NCBI GenBank assembly: GCA_030694905.1
Contig: JAUYTY010000116.1
Span: 1 to 34,575, forward strand
From: Eubacteriales bacterium
GTDB lineage: Bacteria; Bacillota; Clostridia; Tissierellales; Dethiosulfatibacteraceae
Direction: 5' to 3'
Length of the DNA: 34,575 nucleotides
Shown here: piece after piece, positions 20,602 through 27,422 of the stretch
Numbering within the stretch: position 1 is the stretch's first letter
Layout: the number at the start of each line of letters is the position of its first letter
Position numbers and translations under genes: made by a program
Notes under the pieces: model-generated
What the model was told of the DNA's origin: nothing
What the model saw: only the letters and a program-made list of their open reading frames with translations
The model's database searches: none

Positions 20602-21890
20602 ACATGATGGAAAGAGGTATAAACTTGGATAATTATAATACAATTTTGGAAAACATTTCCAATCCACATGAACTGGAGAGATTGTTCAGGCAGGACCCTA
20701 ATGCTTTTAAGAGTTCATTCACCAGCATATGGGAACAAAACAATGGCTCACAGATTCTTGCCGTCTGGCATGAGAGATTGAATTTTTCAGAGATTGAGAA
20801 TACAGAAATTGAGAATCCGGTAACAGCAAATACGCTTCAGAAAGATTATTTAACCATGGGAATTTTAGCTGTTCTCGCAGGACTCAGCACCAGAATCATT
20901 TTTCATTTTGCCCTAAGGCAAGTGATCGCGCCTATTAATCTTGTGTTTGGCATCCTTCTCTTTATGGCGATCTATTTTATAATTAATAATTCACATAGAA
21001 AAAACATAAGTTATGCGATTGTATCCTTATTCCTGATCTCGGCTGTTTATATCAATATGCTGCCGCTTAAGGAAAATGACACTATCATTCTGGCTTATCT
21101 TCACCTTCCCATTTTCCTGTGGGTAGTGATTGGACTCGCATATACGGGAAATGATTATAGATTGGGAAGCAAAAGACTAGCCTATCTTAAATTCAATGGA
21201 GAGTTTTTGATTCTCTATGCGATCATGGCGATCAGTGGCATGTTGCTGACTCTGTTGACCATGCAGCTGTTTAGCTTCGTCGGCATGGATATTTCTGAAT
21301 TTTATTTCAAAAATGTCGTTCTATTCGGCGCTGCTGCCCTTGCCATTGTAGCGACATATCTGGTATCAAAAAACCTTAAGCTTGCCAAGAATATTGCGCC
21401 ATTCATAGCAAAAATATTCAGCCCTCTTGTGCTGGCTACATTGTTGGTCTATCTGATAACAGTCATTTGGGTCGGGAAAAATCCATTTTCAGACCGCAAT
21501 TTTCTCATGTCTTTTAATGGAATACTTTTATGCGTATTGGCTGTCACAGTATTCTCGATCACTGAAGGCAGTACAGACAATAATAAGAACGTTTCCGACT
21601 ATGTCAATTTTGCCTTGATCGTTCTTGCCCTTGTCATTGACAGTATTGCTTTATCAGCCATATTGTTCAGACTTACTTCCTATGGAATCACGCCAAACAG
21701 GATTGCTGTTTTAGGTGTCAATATTGTGATATGCGTCCATTTGATAAAGATTATGATTGCCTATGTGCAATTCCTTCGAAACAAAAATGGAGCTGCTGTT
21801 ATTCAAGATGCTGTCACAACGTATCTGCCAATTTACGGATTATGGGCAGCGATTGTCACATTTTCTTTTCCTTTGATTTTTAAAATTTAA
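20598..21890 (+). CDS. DUF4153-like polytopic membrane protein
   Basis: This protein of about 430 residues has a soluble N-terminal part of about 85 residues (LERLFRQDPNAFKSSFTSIWE, SQILAVWHERLNF) followed by about ten to twelve membrane helices. The block NGEFLILYAIMAISGMLL and the following paired helices fit DUF4153. The ATG overlaps the HTH stop by four bases; TTG 20625 after an AAGAGGT site is an alternative start. Co-transcribed with DUF2975 and the HTH gene. No enzymatic motif was found, and the role is unknown. Confidence 0.72.
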   Translation: MNMMERGINLDNYNTILENISNPHELERLFRQDPNAFKSSFTSIWEQNNGSQILAVWHERLNFSEIENTEIENPVTANTLQKDYLTMGILAVLAGLSTRIIFHFALRQVIAPINLVFGILLFMAIYFIINNSHRKNISYAIVSLFLISAVYINMLPLKENDTIILAYLHLPIFLWVVIGLAYTGNDYRLGSKRLAYLKFNGEFLILYAIMAISGMLLTLLTMQLFSFVGMDISEFYFKNVVLFGAAALAIVATYLVSKNLKLAKNIAPFIAKIFSPLVLATLLVYLITVIWVGKNPFSDRNFLMSFNGILLCVLAVTVFSITEGSTDNNKNVSDYVNFALIVLALVIDSIALSAILFRLTSYGITPNRIAVLGVNIVICVHLIKIMIAYVQFLRNKNGAAVIQDAVTTYLPIYGLWAAIVTFSFPLIFKI

Positions 21891-22004
21891 AGTATTTTCA
21901 ATCCTAGCCCCAAGGCTTTCAGACCACAGTGAGTTGTGTTGGTAGAACCGGTAGTTGTGATATGAATTGCATTCTGACGTCTAAAATGATTAGCTTGAAC
22001 TGAA

Positions 22005-22034
22005 ATGACGATTGTAATAATATTATGCTATAAT
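22005..22034 (+). promoter_or_regulatory. Promoter of the panB-DUF1116 pair
   Basis: TGC followed by TATAAT (22029-22034) gives an extended -10, and ATGACG (22005-22010) lies 18 bases upstream. The leader to panB is about 40 bases. The stretch 21891-22004 shows nothing else I can name. Confidence 0.55.
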
Positions 22035-22079
22035 GAATTACAGCGTACCATATAATTTAGAATAAATGGAGGCAGTAAA

Positions 22080-22931
22080 ATGGCGAGAAAAAAATCTATA
22101 CTCGATCTTTATAAGATGAAAGAAGAAGGCGAGAAGCTGACATGGATTACAGCCTATGATTTTCCAATGGCATCATTTGCCGAACAGGCAGGAATGGATA
22201 TGATTCTAGTGGGCGATTCACTGGGGATGGTGGTTTTGGGTTATAAAGGGACTGTTCCGGTAACCATGGAAGATTGCATCTCCCATTGTCAGGCGGTAAG
22301 ACGAGGTGCTCCGAATACGTTTGCCATGGGTGACATGCCTTTTGGTTCATATCAGATATCCGATGAAGATGCAGTCAGGAACGCGGTGAGATTTCTCAAA
22401 GAGTCTGACATGGACGCTGTTAAGCTTGAAGGCGGAGTACGTGTCGCAAGTAGGATTAAAGCGATATCAGAGGCTGGTATCGTGGTATGCGGCCATATTG
22501 GGTTAACACCTCAGAGTTCAGGTGCATTGGGTGGTTTTAAAGCTCAAGGTAGAAAAGTTAGCGGGGCCAGGGATATGATACGTGATGCCTTGGCTGTTCA
22601 GGATGCTGGTGCGAGAATGATACTGCTGGAAGCCATGCCACCGGAGCTGACCGCATTTATTACGGAACTGCTTGATATACCTGTATATGGGATTGGTGCT
22701 GGGTTGCCATGTGACGGACAGTTGATCATATGCGGAGATATGTTGGGTCTTTTCCAAGCTTTTACACCGAAATTTGTCAAACAATATGCCAATGTCGCTG
22801 AAATATGTGTCAATGCTATGAAAGCATATGTTGATGATGTTAAGCATTCAGCTTTTCCGGAAGATAAGCATGTCTATCATATTCAGGACAGCATTGAGGA
22901 TTTCGAAAAACTCTTTGACGAATTTAGATAA
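22080..22931 (+). CDS. panB: 3-methyl-2-oxobutanoate hydroxymethyltransferase (ketopantoate hydroxymethyltransferase)
   Basis: This 283-residue enzyme moves a hydroxymethyl group from methylene-tetrahydrofolate to 2-ketoisovalerate, giving ketopantoate, the first step to pantothenate. All expected active-site residues are seen: VGDSLGM (Asp46) and GDMPFGSY (Asp85) for Mg2+, VKLEGG (Lys115, Glu117), GHIGLTPQS (His139) and LLEAMP (Glu184). The C-terminal GIGAGLPCDGQ loop is also intact. Length is normal. GGAGG precedes the ATG. No panC, panD or panE lies nearby. Instead a DUF1116 gene follows after 27 bases, so this copy may serve a different pathway or run in the cleavage direction; that is inference. 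Confidence 0.93.
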   Translation: MARKKSILDLYKMKEEGEKLTWITAYDFPMASFAEQAGMDMILVGDSLGMVVLGYKGTVPVTMEDCISHCQAVRRGAPNTFAMGDMPFGSYQISDEDAVRNAVRFLKESDMDAVKLEGGVRVASRIKAISEAGIVVCGHIGLTPQSSGALGGFKAQGRKVSGARDMIRDALAVQDAGARMILLEAMPPELTAFITELLDIPVYGIGAGLPCDGQLIICGDMLGLFQAFTPKFVKQYANVAEICVNAMKAYVDDVKHSAFPEDKHVYHIQDSIEDFEKLFDEFR

Positions 22932-22958
22932 TTGTTAAATTGCATTTAGGAGGAAATC

Positions 22959-24212
22959 ATGAACTCTTTAAACAGATTAACTGAAATAGCCAATCAACAG
23001 GCGATAGAGAGAATTCAATCATCCAGGATTTTTTTAACTGAAATGAGCCAAGCCAAGGAAAAGATTCCATTTTTTGACGGTTATACTTTATTGCATAGCG
23101 GACCGCCTCTTGAATGGTCGAACATGAACACAGCAATGCGAAACGCCATATGCGGCGCTATTGTTTACGAAGGATGGGCTGAAAATCTATCGGATGCTTT
23201 TGACATGGCCGACCAAGGAAAGATAAAATTTGGCAGCGACAATGAAAACAATGCTGTAGGACCAATGGCTGGCATCATTTCACCCACTATGCCGGTATTC
23301 GTTTTTGAAAACCAGATATTCGGAAACAAGGCCTATGTCACAATCAACGAAGGATTGGGAAAGACGCTGCGTTTTGGTGCGAATGATGAATCCGTCATTG
23401 AGAGGTTGAAGTGGATTGAAAAAACCCTTGCACCTATCTTAAAAGAAGCTTTGCTGATAAGTGGACCTATTGATATTACATCCATTATAACTCAAGGCAT
23501 ACAAAGAGGAGACGAGTGCCACAACAGAAACAAGGCGTCAAATAATCTATTTGTCAATCAGATGGCGCCATGGATGGTGAAATGCAGTTCATCCAGGGAA
23601 GACATTGCCGGAGCGCTTACTTTCATGGCGGGTAATGATCATTTCTTTCTCAATCTATCGATGGGAAACAGCAAGGCCACTATGGATGCCATTCATGATA
23701 TAGAACACTGCTCAATAGTATCCTGCATGAGCACCAATGGTTACCAATTGGGTATCCAAGTCTCGGGGACAGGTCGACAATGGTTTACTGCGCCATCACC
23801 ATATGCAAAAGGAAAATACTTTGAAGGCTATGACGAATCTGATGCCAGTACGGTAATGGGGGATTCATACATTTCAGAGGCTTGTGGGATAGGTGCATTT
23901 GCCATGGGCGCTTCCTTGGGAATCGGGCAGTTCATAGGCATCGACACAAAACAGGCTCAGGACTATTCTCTTGGAATGTATGAGATTACAGTGTCTGAAC
24001 ATGAGCATTTCAAAATTCCTGTCTTTGATTTTAGAGGAACACCATTGGGCATAGATATAAGGAAGGTCATCTCTTCAGGAAGGCTACCCATAATAAATAC
24101 CGGCATAGCATACAAAAACCCCGGTGTTGGTCAGATTGGCGCTGGTATAGTCTATCCACCGATGGCGTGCTTCAGAAAAGCCTATGAATCCTATTTACAG
24201 ATAAATCAGTAA
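22959..24212 (+). CDS. DUF1116 (AllG/YlbE-like) protein
   Basis: This 417-residue cytosolic protein fits DUF1116. Its blocks are LLHSGPPLEWSNMNTAMRNA (about 44-63), AICGAIVYEGWA, NAVGPMAGIISPTMPVFVFE and ALTFMAGNDHFFLNLSMGNS. They continue with MSTNGYQLGIQVSGTGRQWF and a C-terminal GIGAFAMGAS and PLGIDIRKV. DUF1116 includes AllG, one of the three AllFGH proteins linked to oxamate carbamoyl transfer in allantoin breakdown. The partners AllF (FdrA-like) and AllH are not adjacent here. It is co-transcribed with panB. Its activity in this context is unknown; a transferase acting on a CoA- or carbamoyl-type intermediate is a guess. Confidence 0.82.
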   Translation: MNSLNRLTEIANQQAIERIQSSRIFLTEMSQAKEKIPFFDGYTLLHSGPPLEWSNMNTAMRNAICGAIVYEGWAENLSDAFDMADQGKIKFGSDNENNAVGPMAGIISPTMPVFVFENQIFGNKAYVTINEGLGKTLRFGANDESVIERLKWIEKTLAPILKEALLISGPIDITSIITQGIQRGDECHNRNKASNNLFVNQMAPWMVKCSSSREDIAGALTFMAGNDHFFLNLSMGNSKATMDAIHDIEHCSIVSCMSTNGYQLGIQVSGTGRQWFTAPSPYAKGKYFEGYDESDASTVMGDSYISEACGIGAFAMGASLGIGQFIGIDTKQAQDYSLGMYEITVSEHEHFKIPVFDFRGTPLGIDIRKVISSGRLPIINTGIAYKNPGVGQIGAGIVYPPMACFRKAYESYLQINQ

Positions 24213-24235
24213 AACTGAGCGCCTTTCGCATTTGA

Positions 24236-24379
24236 CAGAGTTTCCAGACTACTGTACAGAGCGGGTTAGAAATGGATAAAATATTAGTAACTGCGATATC
24301 GATATTGGTTTTGACAACAAAAAAAATTCCTGCACCTATTTTGGTCGCGGCAGCTTTATTGGCGGGATTTGTCTTCTAA
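24236..24379 (+). pseudogene. Decayed C-terminal fragment of a chromate transporter
   Basis: This frame reads into TKKIPAPILVAAALLAGFVF and stops. The intact chrA product in this window ends TKKIPAPLIVVAVLAAGFIL, an obvious homologue. The match extends upstream through DKILVTAISILVLT, which aligns with DNIIVMIITVALLL, and through QSGLEM, which aligns with KSGFVY. It is lost near an in-frame stop at 24233. An ATG at 24272 could open a 35-residue peptide, but no ribosome site precedes it. I read it as the tail of a second, deleted CHR gene left between DUF1116 and ppk2, not a functional gene. Confidence 0.75.
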
Positions 24380-24506
24380 TAAAAAAACAGGAAGCCTTTC
24401 AATGAATCATGATATAATATAATTGAAGATTGACAGGGTTCTTGGGTTCAGGTGGCGTTTGAAACGCCATGCACTGTTAGTCGTCGGATAAATTCAGGAG
24501 GTTTTT

Positions 24507-25319
24507 ATGTCTAAAGTAGTGAAGCTACCAAAAAAACTTTATGAAAAAGAACTGAGAAAATTGCATATTGAACTGGTTAGACTCCAAAAATGGGTAATAG
24601 ACAAGGGGTTGAAGGTGGTTGTTATTTTTGAGGGTAGAGATGCCGCAGGCAAAGGGGGAACCATCAAACGTGTCACGCAGACGTTAAATCCCAGACACTG
24701 TAGAGTGGCAGCCTTACCTGTCCCAACCGAAAAAGAAAGATCGCAATGGTATTTCCAGCGATACGTGGCACATCTTCCAAGTGCAGGTGAAATGGTTATG
24801 TTTGACAGAAGCTGGTATAACAGAGCTGGTGTTGAAAAAGTCATGGGCTTTTGCACTGAAGCAGAATATTGGGAATTTCTAAAATCAGTACCGGAGTTTG
24901 AAAATATGCTTAAGAGATCGGGGATTATACTCATTAAGTATTGGTTTTCAGTCAGTGATGAGGTTCAAGCAAAGAGATTCAAAGATAGAATCGAGGATCC
25001 GACCAAGAGATGGAAAATCAGTGAGATGGATGTCGAAGCTCGAAACAGATGGCATGAATACTCAAAAGCGAAGGATGTTATGTTTGAACACACGGATACA
25101 TTGCAATCCCCGTGGTTCGTGGTTGAATCCGACATTAAAAGGAATGCAAGGATCAATTGCATCAGCCATCTGTTAAGTCAATTCGAGTATAAAGATGTCC
25201 AAATGAGAAAAATAGAGCTACCGGACAAGCAAATAGAACCGGAGATTGATAGAACACCTTATGATTTACAGAAATTTGTACCGGATGTTGCCAGTGAAAT
25301 TGCCTTGAAAGGCAAATAA
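24507..25319 (+). CDS. ppk2: Polyphosphate kinase 2 family protein
   Basis: This 270-residue PPK2 enzyme transfers phosphate between inorganic polyphosphate and nucleotides. Walker A is FEGRDAAGKGGTIKR (41-55), Walker B FDRSWYNRAGVE (99-110). The lid block is LIKYWFSVSDEVQAKRF (about 142-158) with a following RWKISEMD. Length and single domain fit class I, which usually phosphorylates nucleoside diphosphates, but the class cannot be fixed by eye. AGGAGG precedes the ATG. A short perfect hairpin (24453-24469, TGGCGTT/AACGCCA) lies in the leader and TATAAT at 24413, without a clear -35. A GNAT gene follows after 25 bases in a likely operon. Confidence 0.93.
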   Translation: MSKVVKLPKKLYEKELRKLHIELVRLQKWVIDKGLKVVVIFEGRDAAGKGGTIKRVTQTLNPRHCRVAALPVPTEKERSQWYFQRYVAHLPSAGEMVMFDRSWYNRAGVEKVMGFCTEAEYWEFLKSVPEFENMLKRSGIILIKYWFSVSDEVQAKRFKDRIEDPTKRWKISEMDVEARNRWHEYSKAKDVMFEHTDTLQSPWFVVESDIKRNARINCISHLLSQFEYKDVQMRKIELPDKQIEPEIDRTPYDLQKFVPDVASEIALKGK

Positions 25320-25344
25320 TAGATAGCCAGAAGGAGCTGAGTTT

Positions 25345-25857
25345 ATGTATATTGAAACGGAAAGATTGTATCTCATACCTCTGACTTTGGATGAGATGAA
25401 ACGAGCGTTGCAGAGTAAAACACAACTGGCAAATGATTTGGGATTCCAGTTGTTCTCTGAAGAGCTTGATGAAAAAATGACACAGGTGTACGAAGCTAAA
25501 ATAGATAAGATGGAAAAGGATCAGGAAAATTATCTTTTCTACACATTTTGGCAACTGGTGTTAAAAGATGAAAAAATCATTATTGGTGAAGTTGGTTTTA
25601 AGGGCCTTGGGGTAGAAGAGGGACAACTTGAAGTAGGATTTGGAACAGAGGAACGTTTCAGAAACAAGGGGTATATGACTGAAGCTTTGACAGAATTAAC
25701 CAAATGGGCATTTTTTCAGGAAAAGGTTAAAATCAAAAAAATTACTGCGCTGACTCTTTCTGATAACATTCCTTCGCAGAAGGTTCTGGAAAAAGCAGGT
25801 TTGTTGCTCTCTCATGAAGAAAGCGGCAAGCTCTATTGGCATGTCAATAAAAAATAA
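25345..25857 (+). CDS. GNAT-family N-acetyltransferase (RimJ/RimL-like)
   Basis: This 170-residue acetyltransferase opens with YIETERLYLIPLTLDEMKRA, typical of the RimJ/RimL-like Acetyltransf_3 group. The core carries IGEVGFKGLG and VGFGTEERFRNKGYMTEALT, the acetyl-CoA pyrophosphate-binding motif A in Arg-Asn-Lys-Gly-Tyr form. The C-terminal LSDNIPSQKVLEKAGL is the usual motif B. It transfers an acetyl group from acetyl-CoA to an amine, with unknown target. AAGGAG is about 9 bases before the ATG. It lies 25 bases downstream of ppk2. Confidence 0.88.
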   Translation: MYIETERLYLIPLTLDEMKRALQSKTQLANDLGFQLFSEELDEKMTQVYEAKIDKMEKDQENYLFYTFWQLVLKDEKIIIGEVGFKGLGVEEGQLEVGFGTEERFRNKGYMTEALTELTKWAFFQEKVKIKKITALTLSDNIPSQKVLEKAGLLLSHEESGKLYWHVNKK

Positions 25858-25880
25858 TTGAAAGTAATTATCAAATGATG

Positions 25881-25909
25881 TTGACAATCAAAATCATTTA
25901 TGGTAACAT
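25881..25909 (+). promoter_or_regulatory. Orphan promoter-like element after the GNAT gene
   Basis: TTGACA (25881-25886) and TAACAT (25904-25909) are 17 bases apart. No coding sequence lies between it and the strong terminator at 25999. An inverted repeat TTACCT-N6-AGGTAA (25914-25931) lies at the predicted start point. Confidence 0.4.
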
Positions 25910-25915
25910 TAAATT

Positions 25916-26036
25916 ACCTTAATTGAGGTAACTCATAAACCCTCCATAATATATGATAGACATTTTTTCATTGAACAATTAACGCCAATAATTTCCTAAA
26001 TATAGCAACTTTTCCCCGAGTTGCTATATTTTTTTT
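25916..26036 (+). ncRNA. Candidate small RNA between promoter and terminator
   Basis: A promoter-like element (25881-25909) and a strong terminator (25999-26036) bound about 120 bases with no reading frame of note. It contains a 5' inverted repeat (25914-25931), a single-stranded-looking CCCTCC (25940-25945) complementary to ribosome sites, and a terminator loop TTTCCCCG. C-rich unpaired patches are a known seed type in Gram-positive regulatory RNAs. I match it to no known family. The alternative is simply the 3' untranslated end of ppk2-GNAT. Confidence 0.3.
25999..26036 (+). terminator. Very strong Rho-independent terminator
   Basis: A 12-bp perfect stem (25999-26010 with 26019-26030, core TATAGCAACT) closes an 8-base TTTCCCCG loop and is followed by T to 26036. 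It separates ppk2-GNAT or the candidate small RNA from the long operon downstream. The 471-base gap 25858-26328 thus holds a promoter, this terminator, a second promoter and an operator. Confidence 0.92.
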
Positions 26037-26146
26037 GTTTTTAAAAACAGAAAACTGAGTATCTGATCAGATTATTTACTTTTTATAATAAACTATTTCC
26101 CTAAATAAACTAATTAAAAAAACATGCTATCTATTTAAAAAACATA

Positions 26147-26175
26147 TTGACAAGGAAAAGGTTTTCTATTATCAT
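26147..26175 (+). promoter_or_regulatory. Promoter of the KASIII-LIV-CoA-transferase operon
   Basis: A perfect TTGACA (26147-26152) and TATCAT (26170-26175) are 17 bases apart. It is the only good promoter before the eight-gene operon. The predicted leader is about 145 bases. Confidence 0.72.
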
Positions 26176-26178
26176 TGA

Positions 26179-26198
26179 ATATGAAAGGTGTTTCATAT
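26179..26198 (+). promoter_or_regulatory. Operator-like inverted repeat at the operon start point
   Basis: ATATGAAA (26179-26186) and TTTCATAT (26191-26198) form a perfect 8+8 bp dyad with a GGTG spacer, directly after the -10. Its position over the start point suits a dimeric repressor of TetR or GntR type. The regulator gene is not in the window. Confidence 0.6.
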
Positions 26199-26217
26199 CT
26201 CATGTTTTAGAACCGCT

Positions 26218-26319
26218 ATGAGACTGAAATGGCTAAGAGAGCATAAATTCAATGACTGGGGGTATTGCGTGGGAGTAGAAGGAAATGTATTGGCACTTAA
26301 GGGAGATATGACGCTCTAG
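26218..26319 (+). CDS. Possible 33-aa leader peptide before the KASIII-like gene
   Basis: An ATG at 26218 opens 33 codons (MRLKWLREHKFNDWGYCVGV, continuing to MTL) and stops at 26319, inside the CTAGGAGG ribosome site of the next gene. The residues look protein-like and the stop placement would allow coupling. No ribosome site precedes the ATG, however, and I recognise no family. It may be a leader peptide, a remnant or chance. Confidence 0.25.
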   Translation: MRLKWLREHKFNDWGYCVGVEGNVLALKGDMTL

Positions 26320-26328
26320 GAGGTAAAA

Positions 26329-27345
26329 ATGACAACGGTAGGGATTGTTGGAATAGGCATATATATTCCAGATAGAATAATGACAGGCAAAGAAATTTCA
26401 GATGAAACCAAAGGTGTATGGACCGAGGAAGCGGTAGTCAACAAGCTTGGCATCAGACAAAAAAACCTCCCCGGTAAAAATGATGGGACCCAAGAAATGG
26501 GTGCGTTGGCAGCATTGGACGTCCTGAAAAAAACAGGAACCGATCCTATGGCTATTGATGTGATTCTTTGTGTGGGAGAAGAGTGGAAAGAATACCCTCT
26601 AACAACTTCAGCTCTTTATATTCAAGACAGGATCAATGCAAAGAACGCATGGGGTATTGACTTGGCCAATAGATGCTGCACAACAGTATCGACCATGAAA
26701 ATTGCAAAAGACATGCTGATCAGCGATGAATCAATCAACACCATACTCATTGCAGGCGGCTACAGAAACTGTGACCTTGTGGATTATACAGACAATGATA
26801 TGTCAATGATGTACAATCTGGGAGCGGGGGGTGGCGCCATTATACTCAAAAAAAATCACGATAGAAATCTACTATTAGGTTCCCATATTATCTCGGACGG
26901 ATCCCTATCAAGAACTGCAGGAGTCGAGATTGGTGGGACAGTCAAGACAATCAATACTCAAAATTTAGAAGTTGCCAACATGTTAAGACTAATGGAACCA
27001 AAAAAAATGAAAGACAGACTCAATGAAGTATCCATGAAGAATTGGTACGAATGCATTGATCAATCCCTCTTAAAATCAGGATTAGAGAGAAAGGACATTG
27101 GTTACTTGGCAATACTGCATATGAAAAGATCAGGTCACAATCAGATCATGAAGGACTTGGGTTTGGATGACGGGAAAACGATATATCTCGAGCAATACGG
27201 ACATATCGGACAGATTGATCAGATTTTATCGCTGCAATTAGGACTGGACGAGAAAAAAATCGAAGAAGGCACCATCGTTTGTATGGTCGCAGCAGGCATT
27301 GGATATGCCTGGGCTGCTAATATCATCAGATGGGGCAAGAGTTAA
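26329..27345 (+). CDS. KASIII/HMG-CoA-synthase-like thiolase-fold enzyme A
   Basis: This 338-residue protein has the thiolase fold of the 3-oxoacyl-ACP synthase III family. It opens VGIVGIGIYIPDRIMT. The nucleophile region is DLANRCCTTVSTMKIAKDM, with Cys116 aligned to the catalytic Cys and an adjacent Cys117. His264 or His270 lies in LHMKRSGHNQIM, where the catalytic His is expected. The usual Asn motif (GNTSAAS-like) is instead YGHIGQIDQ, with His292. It ends AAGIGYAWAANIIRWGK. The family forms or breaks C-C bonds in acyl-thioesters by Claisen chemistry. A paralogue (32241-33275) shares these features and closes the transport block. AGGAGG precedes the ATG. It probably acts on a CoA ester made by the CoA-transferase downstream, not in fatty-acid synthesis, as no ACP or fab gene is near. 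Confidence 0.8.
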   Translation: MTTVGIVGIGIYIPDRIMTGKEISDETKGVWTEEAVVNKLGIRQKNLPGKNDGTQEMGALAALDVLKKTGTDPMAIDVILCVGEEWKEYPLTTSALYIQDRINAKNAWGIDLANRCCTTVSTMKIAKDMLISDESINTILIAGGYRNCDLVDYTDNDMSMMYNLGAGGGAIILKKNHDRNLLLGSHIISDGSLSRTAGVEIGGTVKTINTQNLEVANMLRLMEPKKMKDRLNEVSMKNWYECIDQSLLKSGLERKDIGYLAILHMKRSGHNQIMKDLGLDDGKTIYLEQYGHIGQIDQILSLQLGLDEKKIEEGTIVCMVAAGIGYAWAANIIRWGKS

Positions 27346-27422
27346 TTTGTATTAAAAAGGGATTTACAAAAAGACTTATGACCTGAACAGGTTATAAATA
27401 TTAACAAAAAATGGAGGAGAAA

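Noticed and set aside
24272-24379. A functional 35-aa membrane peptide gene
   Set aside because: No ribosome site, and the similarity to the chromate-transporter tail continues upstream of the ATG, which points to a relic.
24413-24418. TATAAT upstream of ppk2
   Set aside because: No acceptable -35 at 16-18 bases; kept only as a remark in the ppk2 entry.
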